From Treponema sp. (lineage in GTDB: Bacteria; Spirochaetota; Spirochaetia; Treponematales; Treponemataceae), in NCBI GenBank assembly GCA_017553635.1, contig JAFZKN010000006.1, forward strand, positions 1 to 64,000: a DNA stretch of 64,000 nucleotides, in the 5' to 3' direction. Numbering within the stretch: the stretch's first letter is position 1; each line of letters begins with the position of its first letter. The position numbers were made by a program, and so were the translations under genes. Shown piece by piece: positions 7,947 to 16,779 of this stretch. Below the pieces are notes generated by a model, which saw nothing but the letters and a program-made list of their open reading frames with translations, had not been told where the DNA came from and ran no database searches.

Positions 7947-10766
7947 CTATTTTGTATCTGCTGAATAGATTTTAAATACTGAATTTATCTCAAAAAGCTC
8001 AAGAATGGTGCGGATTTCATCCTCGTCAAGCTCAGAAACAGCCTTATAATCTTCAATATATTGTTCCGGATCTGCATCCTCAGATTTCAAGCACTTTCGA
8101 ATAAGCATGCATGTTCCAAGATTTGAGAGAGTCGGCTCAAGATACGTTTTTATCCATACATCTTTAGAGTGACGTGCATTTTCCCCGTTAAGATATTCTG
8201 AAAACTCTTTAAGACATGCAGCATAAGCATCTTCAACATCAAAAACACGTCTGACATTGGTAAACGTAATTACTCCAAACGGAATTTCATAAGTCGAAGG
8301 TTCAACCTTTACGATAATCTTTTCAGTAGTTTCTTTTTCGCGGAATTTATTCTGAAGCTGTTCTGCAAAATCGTAAAGTATTGCATTAAACTGAGCAGTG
8401 TTCCTTTTTTTTGAATCGTTAAAAATCCAGTACTGTGCTGGATCAAGAAACTCTGTCGTCGGAATCAGGACTTCTGGTCTCGGCCCTGCCTTCTCTCTGG
8501 AAACATCAGTAAGAAAAACATGATTGATTTTTATTTTCTTTATATATTTATCTATTGAATTTAATCCGAAAGTTAAAGCAGGATATTTTTCTTTTTCAGC
8601 AAGATTTCCGAGAGTAGAATTTAATCTTTCTTCTATACACTTAATTGACTCTACTGCATAACATTCAGAAGTATTTCCGGAAATAATTACTTTAAATTTA
8701 TTTGCATTCAAAAGCTCCGGATAAACTTCAACTATACGAGAGAAATTTATTTTTTTATAAACATCTTTATTAAGATTATATGCACTGATTATTTCTTTAT
8801 TATTAAACAGTGTATTTACTGCACTTGAATAAAGCTGATAATCATGCATTCCAGTTTTTACAATCTGCTCTGTTTTTCTATTCATAATAGAAGAGTCTGC
8901 CATCGCAGGAACAATTTCATTAAAGACAAGAGCTTCATAAAAAGCATCAATTACTTCATCAAAATCACTCGCAAGACATTCAATTGAAATGCAGGAACTT
9001 GTAAGATCTACACTGCATTTAATAATCGGATAATATCTTAATTTTCCCTGAATATACTTATTGTAAACCGACTTATCAAAATTCATATAAAGACAGTCAA
9101 TCAGAACATTTTCCAATCCGTATTCCGTTCTGGCTCTGTTGATCTCACCGCCGGCAAGATCAAAACATATGCACACAGTATTAGAAGGCTTTTTTTCTTT
9201 TATAATCACAGGTATATTATTTTTTAAGTTGAATTTTATGATTGAATTTTTATTTTTTTCAACAAAAAGATCTGTAGTTAGATTTTCATGCAGATCATTT
9301 TCACTTTCTTCCGGTTTTATTTCTGTATATTCTTGATTTTTAATATTTTCATAAAGCTTCTGCGTGTACCATGAACCGTTCTTTACAGTTACTATTTCAT
9401 AACCAGATGCCTTAAAAGATTTTTCATATTTTTCAAGAACCTTACTATTTATCAATACAAATACAAATGGATCTTCAGCACAAAGAGAATCAAGAAGTTC
9501 AGAATAATTCTGTCTGCCGATTCTCTGAGGCCGTTCCATAAAACTTTCATAAAGTGAAGTCTGTTTTAAATTTTCATAATCAGATGAAAAATCTTTATAT
9601 GCCCAGTATTCAGAAAGGAAATTTATTAAATGAGCCGAACTGTCAATCGAATTTAAAAACTGATAAGAAAGATTTTCTTTTGCCAGATTAAAATCATCTT
9701 CCGTAAATTCAGACATACTTTTACGTGCTGCATTTACAAAATCAAGCACAGCATGATAAGGAGATTCTTTTGATTTACCCATAAGCGACTGAATTATAAG
9801 CCGTGAACTTCCGTTTTTATGAGTTGATGCGGCATTAATATATTCAGCAGAAATAATTTTTAATTCCTGATTAGAAAGCAGTTTCTGTTTTAATACAGAA
9901 TCAGATCTGTCAAAAACAGCAGCAGCCAAATCACAGTCTTCCATAGAGAGATTTGTATACTGCATTACAATCTGAGTCATATCAGGAGAAAATTCCGGAT
10001 CAGACAGAACAAAAAGTTTTTTCTGAAAATCACCTTCAAATATTACTTCTTTTTTTATGTTTTTCTTTTTAGGCTCTGCAGAATTCCCGAAATAATAATC
10101 AACCCGCTTAATGAGACTGTCAAAATCCACAGGACCGCTTATAAAAAGCGCACAGTTATCTGGAACATAGTACGTTGAATTTATGCTGTTTAAGATTGCA
10201 CGGGCTTCAGAAACCGTTTTCTTTGTAAACAATGAAGGATATATTCCCGAATCGTGCTTCCACGGACTTTTAGAAAACACTCTGGAATCAATGCTTGAGT
10301 TTATAAACCCCTCAATACTTTTTGCATTTTCCGTAACTTCTTTCTTTAACTTTCTTAATTCACGTGACAAATCTGAATCAAGAAATACAGGCCTGAATGC
10401 CGCATCAGACAAAGCCTTAAGAACATTTTCCAACTGATAATTTGTAACAGAAATTATATAGCGGCTTGAATCTGCAAAGCATTCAGAATAAAGATTTTCA
10501 AGTGTCTCTGTATCATTCAGCGTAGAATATCTGAACATTCTTGTGTAAAGAGGAAAAAAACCTGCATCATTAGGATTCTGATTTGAAAAACCGGCTTTTG
10601 AAGCAAATTCAACACGGACAAGAGCCGAAGAATAATCTTCAAGAACAAAAACATGCATTCCGTTTTCAAGAACATATTCCCTAACCGGAGTCTTGGCAAA
10701 CCCGGAACTAAAAAAAAGAAAGAGGACGAATAAAATAGAAAAAAACTTTTTACAACAAGCCAGCAT
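7947..10766 (-). CDS. Secreted M16 peptidase-like protein, zinc site lost
   Basis: A 939-residue protein with a signal peptide (hydrophobic residues 7-23, cleavage likely after GFA). The N-terminal domain follows the M16 pattern (YVLENGMHVFVLED, then KAGF). Where active members carry HxxEH, residues 69-79 read GFFPLYTRMFR, so all three ligand positions are absent. A second M16-like half begins near residue 510 (IIKFNLKNNIPVIIKEKK). It is therefore probably a non-catalytic two-domain homologue acting in the periplasm, perhaps as a binding or chaperone partner; the role is inferred only. It has no Shine-Dalgarno sequence, and a TATAAT box sits 7 bases from the ATG. Confidence 0.7.
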   Translation of the reverse strand: MLACCKKFFSILFVLFLFFSSGFAKTPVREYVLENGMHVFVLEDYSSALVRVEFASKAGFSNQNPNDAGFFPLYTRMFRYSTLNDTETLENLYSECFADSSRYIISVTNYQLENVLKALSDAAFRPVFLDSDLSRELRKLKKEVTENAKSIEGFINSSIDSRVFSKSPWKHDSGIYPSLFTKKTVSEARAILNSINSTYYVPDNCALFISGPVDFDSLIKRVDYYFGNSAEPKKKNIKKEVIFEGDFQKKLFVLSDPEFSPDMTQIVMQYTNLSMEDCDLAAAVFDRSDSVLKQKLLSNQELKIISAEYINAASTHKNGSSRLIIQSLMGKSKESPYHAVLDFVNAARKSMSEFTEDDFNLAKENLSYQFLNSIDSSAHLINFLSEYWAYKDFSSDYENLKQTSLYESFMERPQRIGRQNYSELLDSLCAEDPFVFVLINSKVLEKYEKSFKASGYEIVTVKNGSWYTQKLYENIKNQEYTEIKPEESENDLHENLTTDLFVEKNKNSIIKFNLKNNIPVIIKEKKPSNTVCICFDLAGGEINRARTEYGLENVLIDCLYMNFDKSVYNKYIQGKLRYYPIIKCSVDLTSSCISIECLASDFDEVIDAFYEALVFNEIVPAMADSSIMNRKTEQIVKTGMHDYQLYSSAVNTLFNNKEIISAYNLNKDVYKKINFSRIVEVYPELLNANKFKVIISGNTSECYAVESIKCIEERLNSTLGNLAEKEKYPALTFGLNSIDKYIKKIKINHVFLTDVSREKAGPRPEVLIPTTEFLDPAQYWIFNDSKKRNTAQFNAILYDFAEQLQNKFREKETTEKIIVKVEPSTYEIPFGVITFTNVRRVFDVEDAYAACLKEFSEYLNGENARHSKDVWIKTYLEPTLSNLGTCMLIRKCLKSEDADPEQYIEDYKAVSELDEDEIRTILELFEINSVFKIYSADTK

Positions 10767-10773
10767 AGAAAAA

Positions 10774-10782
10774 ATTATACCA
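10774..10782 (-). promoter_or_regulatory. Extended -10 promoter of the M16-like gene
   Basis: The minus strand reads TGGTATAAT, an extended -10 element, ending 7 bases before the ATG at 10766. The expected transcription start falls on or next to the first base of the start codon. No clear -35 is visible. Confidence 0.6.
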
Positions 10783-10832
10783 TAAAAACAGATTTTTCTA
10801 AAGTAATAAAAATGGCGTTTACTGACAAAAGA

Positions 10833-10841
10833 TGGTATAAT
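10833..10841 (+). promoter_or_regulatory. Extended -10 promoter of the DUF4230 gene
   Basis: TGGTATAAT, the same nine bases as the divergent promoter about 50 bases away, ends 6 bases before the ATG at 10848. It predicts a leaderless transcript. No convincing -35 hexamer. Confidence 0.6.
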
Positions 10842-10847
10842 AAAGAT

Positions 10848-11420
10848 ATGAAAAAGATAATCATCAAAATTATTTTCTGGATTGTTTTAATCTGCACAAT
10901 CAGTCTGGGCGGATATTTTTTCTTAAAGAAAATGACTGTTGTAAAAACCGAAAAGCTTCATGCAACAGTTTCTAAAACGCTTGAACAGTCTGCAGAGCTC
11001 TGTCTTTATAAAATGAACTATACAGACATCATTACGATAAAAAAAAGAGGAGCAATGGGACTTGCAAAAAGTTACAGCATTGTAAAATATTCGGGCATTA
11101 TCAGAGCCGGAATAAAAAATATAGACGATATAACTTTTTCTATTTCTGAAGATTTAAAATCCATCGAAATATTTATTCCACCTGCAGAGCTTTTGGGCAA
11201 TGACATAACAACACAGACTGTTTTTGATGAATCACAGAATATTTTTGTTCCGATACGAATCCAGGAAATATTTGATGAAATAGAAATTGCAAAAGATGAT
11301 GCAGCAAAAGAACTTTTGGCAGAAGGCTTTCTTGATGATGCGGATAAACGTGCACAGGATTATATTAAACAGCTTATGTACGCCCTTGGGTTTAATTCAG
11401 TTAAAACAACATTAAAATAA
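10848..11420 (+). CDS. DUF4230-like membrane-anchored protein
   Basis: A 190-residue protein with one N-terminal membrane segment (about residues 4-25) and an extracytoplasmic domain resembling DUF4230, a family without assigned function. A longer frame opens at 10812, but the ATG at 10848 starts directly at the basic membrane anchor MKKIIIK and lies 6 bases after a -10 box, which would leave the upstream ATG untranscribed. The sirtuin gene follows after 16 bases, so the two probably share an mRNA. The family match rests on overall pattern and is not certain. Confidence 0.65.
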   Translation: MKKIIIKIIFWIVLICTISLGGYFFLKKMTVVKTEKLHATVSKTLEQSAELCLYKMNYTDIITIKKRGAMGLAKSYSIVKYSGIIRAGIKNIDDITFSISEDLKSIEIFIPPAELLGNDITTQTVFDESQNIFVPIRIQEIFDEIEIAKDDAAKELLAEGFLDDADKRAQDYIKQLMYALGFNSVKTTLK

Positions 11421-11436
11421 AAACGGAGGTACTCCA

Positions 11437-12198
11437 ATGCAAGACGACGAAACATCAGATTTTGATTCTCAAATTAAACGGCTTCAGGAAATCATTGATA
11501 ATTCAAAAAAAATCGTGTTTTTTGGAGGTGCGGGAGTTTCTACAGAATCCGGGATTCCGGACTTTAGAAGCGTTGACGGACTTTACAGCCAAAAGTGGAA
11601 ATATCCTCCTGAAACAATCATAAGCCACAGTTTTTTTTATGAAAACACAAAAGAGTTTTACAGATTTTACCGCGAAAAACTTTTATCAACCGGCATAGAG
11701 CCTAATGCCGCACACTATAAACTTGCAGAGCTTGAACAGTGCGGAAAGTTAAAGGCAATCATTACACAGAACATTGACGGCCTTCATCAGAAAGCAGGAA
11801 GCCGGGAAGTTTATGAAATTCACGGAAGCACTTTAAGAAATTACTGCACTAAGTGTCACGAATTTTATGATGATAAATTCATTAAGGAAAGTGAAAACTC
11901 ACCAGAAAAGCTTCCCATCTGCACAAAATGCGGCGGACTTGTAAAACCTGATGTAGTCCTTTACGAAGAAAATCTTGATGACAATCTCATCGATAAATCA
12001 ATACGGGCAATTTCAGAAGCTGACACACTCATAATCGGCGGAACTTCACTTGTAGTCTACCCTGCAGCAGGACTTGTAAGATACTTTACAGGCGACCATC
12101 TTGTACTTCTTAATAAAAGTTCAACTCAGATGGACTCAAACGCAGATCTTGTAATTCACGATGCAATCGGAAAAGTTCTTTCAAAGATTAAGTGTTAA
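11437..12198 (+). CDS. cobB: SIR2-family NAD-dependent protein deacylase
   Basis: Removes acyl groups from lysines in proteins using NAD+. The 253-residue protein has the NAD motif GAGVSTESGIPDFRS (31-45), TQNIDGLH (110-117), catalytic His129 in EIHGS, and a four-cysteine zinc site (137, 140, 162, 165). It is typical in length and completeness for bacterial sirtuins. GGAGGT precedes the ATG by 7 bases. It is cotranscribed with the DUF4230 gene and closed by a strong bidirectional terminator. Confidence 0.95.
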   Translation: MQDDETSDFDSQIKRLQEIIDNSKKIVFFGGAGVSTESGIPDFRSVDGLYSQKWKYPPETIISHSFFYENTKEFYRFYREKLLSTGIEPNAAHYKLAELEQCGKLKAIITQNIDGLHQKAGSREVYEIHGSTLRNYCTKCHEFYDDKFIKESENSPEKLPICTKCGGLVKPDVVLYEENLDDNLIDKSIRAISEADTLIIGGTSLVVYPAAGLVRYFTGDHLVLLNKSSTQMDSNADLVIHDAIGKVLSKIKC

Positions 12199-12221
12199 CC
12201 TTAGCGCCACAACCTGGAAAT

Positions 12222-12254
12222 AAAAAAGCCGCGGAAAACCGCGGCCTTTATTTT
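12222..12254. terminator. Bidirectional terminator between cobB and thrH
   Basis: The 7-bp stem GCCGCGG / CCGCGGC with an AAAA loop has A-rich and T-rich flanks, so it can stop transcription from both convergent genes. It slightly overlaps the thrH stop codon. Confidence 0.85.
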
Positions 12255-12858
12255 AGTTTAATACAACCTTTTTAATCGCATCAAGAAGTTCAGAATATTC
12301 TGTAAAAGCTGGATACTGCGGATATTCTTTAATTATTTTTTCTGTCGAGCGGAAAAGGAAACCTGCTTTTGATGCTTCTATCATTCCAAGATCATTAAAA
12401 GAGTCACCGCTCGCAATCGTTTCAAAACCGATTGACTGCAAAGCCTTTACAGTTGTGAGCTTTGATTTTTCACAGCGCATTTTATAACCTGTAATTTCTC
12501 CTTCTGGAGAAACGATAAGCTCATTGCAGAAAATTGTAGGAAGCCCGAGCTTTTTCATTAAAGGGCCTGCAAACTGACTGAATGTATCACTGATAATAAT
12601 TGTCTGACAGAACGAGCGGAGCTCATCAAGAAATTCTTTTGCACCGGGCATCGGATCAATCTTTGCAATTGTATCCTGAATCTGTTTAAGGCCAAGTCCG
12701 TGCTGCTTTAAAATATCGATGCGGTATTTCATAAGCTTATCGTAATCAGGTTCATCGCGTGTAGTACGGCGAAGCTCAGGAATCCCTACAGCATCAGCAA
12801 AAGCAATCCAGATTTCCGGAACAAGAACTCCCTCAAGGTCAAGACATGTTATATACAT
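12253..12858 (-). CDS. thrH: ThrH-type HAD phosphatase/phosphotransferase
   Basis: A 201-residue HAD-superfamily enzyme resembling ThrH, which has phosphoserine phosphatase and phosphoserine:homoserine phosphotransferase activity. Seen directly: LDLEGVLVPE at residues 6-15 (motif I, nucleophile Asp7), IIISDTFSQF near 88-97 (motif II), a conserved Lys in CEKSKL near 131, and GDSFNDLGM near 149-157 (motif III). The DLEG form of motif I is the ThrH hallmark, unlike the DxDGT of SerB. It converges on cobB across a shared terminator. Confidence 0.88.
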   Translation of the reverse strand: MYITCLDLEGVLVPEIWIAFADAVGIPELRRTTRDEPDYDKLMKYRIDILKQHGLGLKQIQDTIAKIDPMPGAKEFLDELRSFCQTIIISDTFSQFAGPLMKKLGLPTIFCNELIVSPEGEITGYKMRCEKSKLTTVKALQSIGFETIASGDSFNDLGMIEASKAGFLFRSTEKIIKEYPQYPAFTEYSELLDAIKKVVLN

Positions 12859-12920
12859 AAAAAATCCTCAGAAAATGTTAAAATTTTATAAATTGAATAT
12901 ATCACAAGCCCTGTTTTACT

Positions 12921-13568
12921 TCAATCAGACTGTATATTAAAAATTCCGTCTTCACAGATGATTAAATCAACCTTTTTATCATTTTGATCGCACGGTATGT
13001 TTTCTTTAAGCTGAATTTTATAGCAGTAACCGATTTTTTTTCCGGTGTTTAAAAAGCTTTTGCTCTGACTTAAAAGGCGTTCAAGATAAACATCGTAAAA
13101 GCCCTTACCCTTTCCAAGCCTTGTACCGTCTTTAGAAAAAGCAAGTCCCGGTAAAAGCATTACCGCATTTTTCGGAACAAACCTTACGTCGATTTTTTTA
13201 AGCGAAGTTTTCGGCTCTAAAATTCCGTATGAGCCCGGTTCTGTCTGTGATTTTAAAGGAATGTTTGAAAGAACATAAAAATCCATTCCGTTTGTTCCTT
13301 CACTAATTCGCGGGAGTGCAACAGGCTTTTCATCCTGAATGCATTTTGCAATTATTCTGTTTGTGCTTATTTCATTTTTACATGACAGAAAACAGAAAAC
13401 AATCGAAGCATTTTTATAAAATTCACTTTCAAGAAAAAGCGATGAGGCTTTGTTTTCTGCTTCCTGTCTTGCACAACCATCAGATACAAAGGCAGAAATT
13501 TCAGACCTTAAAGTCTTTCTTAATTCTGCCTTCTGTTCTGAAATCTGTTCACTAACTGTTAATTTAAT
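12921..13568 (-). CDS. 5-formyltetrahydrofolate cyclo-ligase, non-standard start
   Basis: Family function: ATP-dependent conversion of 5-formyl-THF to 5,10-methenyl-THF. The reading frame shows the N-terminal KAELRKTLR motif, the central PVALPRI segment and GKGKGFYD, the family's nucleotide-binding loop. It is open from 13610, yet contains no ATG, GTG or TTG until the Met at 13286, which would remove nearly half of the enzyme. The best candidate I see is ATT at 13566-13568, 7-8 bases after AGGA and overlapping the htrA stop; ATT at 13542-13544 and CTG at 13572-13574 are alternatives. The assignment is firm, the start is not. Confidence 0.7.
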   Translation of the reverse strand: MKLTVSEQISEQKAELRKTLRSEISAFVSDGCARQEAENKASSLFLESEFYKNASIVFCFLSCKNEISTNRIIAKCIQDEKPVALPRISEGTNGMDFYVLSNIPLKSQTEPGSYGILEPKTSLKKIDVRFVPKNAVMLLPGLAFSKDGTRLGKGKGFYDVYLERLLSQSKSFLNTGKKIGYCYKIQLKENIPCDQNDKKVDLIICEDGIFNIQSD

Positions 13569-15058
13569 TTCCAGGTTCCTGTTGTAATTGTTCCTGCTTC
13601 GTTCCAGACATCAAACTGAATTGACTTTGATTTTGTCAAATCCATTGCGCTGTAGAATTCTGCAAGATTTGTAACTTTTGTTCCGTTAACAGCTGTAATT
13701 ACATCCCCATTCTGAAGTCTCAATGCGCTGGCAGGAGATTTAGCAATTACATTTGTAACAGCAACACCCTTTACGCCATCTTCAACTTTCAGCTGCTTTC
13801 TTACATCATCTGTAAGAGGAACAGCTATAAAGCCAGGCCATAATTTTGTATCATCAGAAGAAATCTCTTCCGTTCTTTCTTCTATTTTAACAGTAACTTC
13901 AAGAGTTTTTCCACCCCTGATTAATTTAAATTTCGATTTCTGTCCAACGCGTAAGACTCCGACATCACGAACAAGCTGATCTACTGATGAAACTTTTTTT
14001 CCGTCAAGCTCGATGATAAAGTCACCAGCCTGGATTCCTGCTTTCTGAGCGGGACTTCCGATAAATACCTGAGATGCAAACGCACCTTTTTCAACTTTAA
14101 CACCAAGAGAATCAAGATATTCTTTTTTAACATCTGTCAAACTTACACCTATCCAGCCGTAAGTAATTTTTCCGTCAGCTATAAAGTCGTCAATTGCACT
14201 CTTAATATTATTAATCGGAATTGCAAAACCAAGGCCTACATTTCCTCCAGTACCGGAAGCAATCCATGTGTTAATTCCGATTACCTGTCCGTAGATATTC
14301 AAAAGAGGACCGCCGGAATTTCCCTGGTTAATCGCTGCATCAGTCTGAATGAAATCATTGATATTTCCAATATCACCACCAGAACGACCCGTTGCGCTTA
14401 CAATACCCTGTGTTACAGACTGGCTGTATCCAAGTGGAGCACCCATTGCATAACAGATGTCTCCAGCTTCTACAGTATCAGAGTCTCCGAGAACTGCTAA
14501 AGGAATTTCCTTATCATTTGTTTCAAAAGAAACAAGTGCGATATCCATTCTCTTGTCTGCTCCCACAAGCTTTCCGTCAAATTTTCTTCCGTCATTAAGC
14601 TTAACTACAATTTCTGATGCCGAGCCTGCAACGTGATTATTTGTCAAAACGTAAAAAGTATTTCCGTTACGACGGATAATTACTCCAGAACCGAGTCCTG
14701 TTTCTTTATATTCTTCCTGCTTCTGACCGTCTCCCTGAGGGACTCCAAAAAAGAAAAACGGAATGTCACCGAAAGGATTTTTTGCGCGCTTTTTTGTTTC
14801 TGTTACATCAATTTCTACTACAGAAGGAAGCACATCGTGACTTATTGAACGGTTTACTTCCTGAAGGGCTTCTACAATATTGAGGGCTGCAGAAGGAGTT
14901 TTTACCGAAGGGTTTACCGGATTTGCAGTCTTTGTCTGGGCAAATGCCGTATCTGCCGAACCTCTGTCTTTTCTACCATTACACGAAAAAGCAACCAGTG
15001 CAAATGCTATAACTGCAACACCTGCACATCCGATGATATATTTGAGATTTTTTTTCAA
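13559..15058 (-). CDS. HtrA/DegP-family serine protease lipoprotein
   Basis: A periplasmic quality-control protease of 499 residues. It has a lipoprotein signal with lipobox AFSC (Cys26), a linker, a trypsin-like domain with His142, Asp172 and Ser248 (QGNSGGP), and two PDZ domains (about residues 300-395 and 400-490). This is the DegP/DegQ layout, with lipid anchoring in place of a cleaved soluble form. It lies upstream of, and overlaps, the cyclo-ligase frame, so the two are probably translationally coupled. The ATG follows an AACGGAGG ribosome-binding site. Confidence 0.95.
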   Translation of the reverse strand: MKKNLKYIIGCAGVAVIAFALVAFSCNGRKDRGSADTAFAQTKTANPVNPSVKTPSAALNIVEALQEVNRSISHDVLPSVVEIDVTETKKRAKNPFGDIPFFFFGVPQGDGQKQEEYKETGLGSGVIIRRNGNTFYVLTNNHVAGSASEIVVKLNDGRKFDGKLVGADKRMDIALVSFETNDKEIPLAVLGDSDTVEAGDICYAMGAPLGYSQSVTQGIVSATGRSGGDIGNINDFIQTDAAINQGNSGGPLLNIYGQVIGINTWIASGTGGNVGLGFAIPINNIKSAIDDFIADGKITYGWIGVSLTDVKKEYLDSLGVKVEKGAFASQVFIGSPAQKAGIQAGDFIIELDGKKVSSVDQLVRDVGVLRVGQKSKFKLIRGGKTLEVTVKIEERTEEISSDDTKLWPGFIAVPLTDDVRKQLKVEDGVKGVAVTNVIAKSPASALRLQNGDVITAVNGTKVTNLAEFYSAMDLTKSKSIQFDVWNEAGTITTGTWKLN

Positions 15059-15148
15059 GGTTTTTACCTCCGTTTTGCGGCCTGAGTTTTATTCAGCATG
15101 CCGCCTATATAAAGATAATAAAAAAATCCCCTGTTGTGTTACAAAAAA

Positions 15149-15178
15149 ATGCTGAATTTTATAAAAAAATTCAGCATT
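15149..15178 (-). terminator. Terminator after map
   Basis: Inverted repeat ATGCTGAATTTT / AAAATTCAGCAT followed by seven T on the minus strand, about 35 bases after the map stop codon. It separates map from the htrA promoter region. Confidence 0.85.
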
Positions 15179-15212
15179 TCCCAGAGGATAAGCTCCTGCA
15201 TTTTTACAAGAT

Positions 15213-15977
15213 TTAACCTATGGAGTAGTTAAGGTCTGTAAGGATTTCGGTATGGTCTTTAAAAACTACCACTGTATGCTCTTCATGGGCAGAAGGAAGC
15301 CCGTCTGCAGTCAATACCGTCCATTCGTCGTCTGCAAGAAGAACATCGCCTGTTCCCAGATTAATCATAGGCTCAATTGCAAGAACCATTCCTTCCTGAA
15401 TTCTCGGATTTGGACCGCCCCAGTCAGAAACATTTGGAATATTAGGATCTTCGTGAACATCAAGACCTACTCCATGACCACAGTAATCATAAACAATTCC
15501 ATAACCGTGTTTTTTTGCAATTTCTTCTACTGCAATAGAAATATCTTTAATGCGGTTTCCAACACGGCATGCTTCGATTCCTGCTTTAAGACATTCAAGA
15601 GTTACTTCATCAAGCTTACGGATTTTAGGATCTACATTTCCTACAAGTACAGAGTGAGTTGAATCAGAAATATAGCCGTTTAAATCTATTCCGACATCGA
15701 TAGAAACTATATCGCCGTCCTTTATTATTCTTTTTTTAGATGGAATTCCGTGAATGACTTCATCGTTAATGCTGATACAGATTGCACCTGGAAAATTTTC
15801 GCGGTACCATGCAGGCTTTCCGCCGTGCTGTAACATGAATTTCTTACAGATATCATCAACATCTTTTGTCGTCATTCCGGCTTTTACCTGCGGAATAATT
15901 TCGTTGAACATATCTGCAAGAAGATGACAGCTTTTTCTTATTCCTTCAATTTCTTCTCTATTCTTTAACCGAATCAT
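15213..15977 (-). CDS. map: Methionine aminopeptidase type I
   Basis: Removes the initiator Met from nascent proteins. The 254-residue protein carries His76 and the five metal ligands Asp94, Asp105, His168, Glu202 and Glu233. It lacks an N-terminal zinc-finger extension, as expected for the plain bacterial type I enzyme. It follows the J-domain protein gene and is the last gene before a strong terminator, so it may be transcribed with the tail of the V-ATPase cluster. Confidence 0.97.
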   Translation of the reverse strand: MIRLKNREEIEGIRKSCHLLADMFNEIIPQVKAGMTTKDVDDICKKFMLQHGGKPAWYRENFPGAICISINDEVIHGIPSKKRIIKDGDIVSIDVGIDLNGYISDSTHSVLVGNVDPKIRKLDEVTLECLKAGIEACRVGNRIKDISIAVEEIAKKHGYGIVYDYCGHGVGLDVHEDPNIPNVSDWGGPNPRIQEGMVLAIEPMINLGTGDVLLADDEWTVLTADGLPSAHEEHTVVVFKDHTEILTDLNYSIG

Positions 15978-16008
15978 TTTAAACCCCTATGCCGCTTTAT
16001 TTTTTGTT

Positions 16009-16770
16009 TTATGCTTTTTGTAATATTTTTTTTGATTCTTCAAGACAGATCAGCGAAGTCGCTTCATCTCCAATCCGTTTATATACCTTTGCCATTTTCT
16101 GAAGGTAAAACGCATCATCTTTGGGACCAAAACGCAAATCAAGAGCCCTTTCCCATGCATCAAGCGCAAGCTCATCATTTACTACTCCGTCAAGTTTAGT
16201 ATTTAATATATTTTTTGTAAATGCAATCACTTCTGGAAAAAACAATCTGAAATAATCATAAGTATATTCCATTCTGATTATCTGTTCGAGTAATAAAAAA
16301 GCATCGTAATATTCACCACGTAGAACAAGTTCTTCAGAAAGAATAAAACCGTAGTCCATAAAGTTTTCTCTCGTAAACCAGTGCTTTAAACTGAAATCCG
16401 AATGTTCAGTATTCATTCTTTTAAATTCTTTTACCGCATCGTCTTCTCTATTGTGCATCAAGTCAAAGAAAATAAGTTTTGCACGTGATTCGGGATCTTC
16501 CCGTTCCAAAAGCCAGGTTCTGTAATCAAATTCAGATTTAGATTTCTTTTTTACATTGATATGTGTATAAAGAGAAGAGTCAAAAATTGCACGGCTTTTT
16601 GCATCAGAAAGAATTTTATAAGCCTGGACGACTTTTGTAAATTCTTCAGATGTTTTATGCGTTCCTGTTTTATCCGGATGAAGTTCCTTTACTTTTTTTC
16701 TGTATGCACGGCGTATTTCTGATAATGTGGCATTTTGACTTACACCGAGAATTTTATAATAATCTTCCAT
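16009..16770 (-). CDS. J-domain (DnaJ-like) protein
   Basis: A 253-residue protein with an N-terminal J domain (residues 3-66, HPD at 31-33), the part that stimulates DnaK ATPase. The remaining ~185 residues have no Gly/Phe-rich or zinc-finger region and look like helical repeats, ending in a TPR-like ALDAWERALDLRF...AKVYKRIGDEATSLICLEES segment. It is therefore a specialised co-chaperone rather than canonical DnaJ. I use the ATG at 16770, 5 bases after AAAGGA, over the TTG just before it. It sits 9 bases after usp. Confidence 0.85.
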   Translation of the reverse strand: MEDYYKILGVSQNATLSEIRRAYRKKVKELHPDKTGTHKTSEEFTKVVQAYKILSDAKSRAIFDSSLYTHINVKKKSKSEFDYRTWLLEREDPESRAKLIFFDLMHNREDDAVKEFKRMNTEHSDFSLKHWFTRENFMDYGFILSEELVLRGEYYDAFLLLEQIIRMEYTYDYFRLFFPEVIAFTKNILNTKLDGVVNDELALDAWERALDLRFGPKDDAFYLQKMAKVYKRIGDEATSLICLEESKKILQKA

Positions 16771-16779
16771 CAAGTTCCT

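Noticed and set aside
13545..13610. Frameshift fusion of HtrA with the cyclo-ligase
   Set aside because: The cyclo-ligase frame is -1 to htrA, but no slippery heptamer occurs in the overlap, and HtrA ends at its normal family length.
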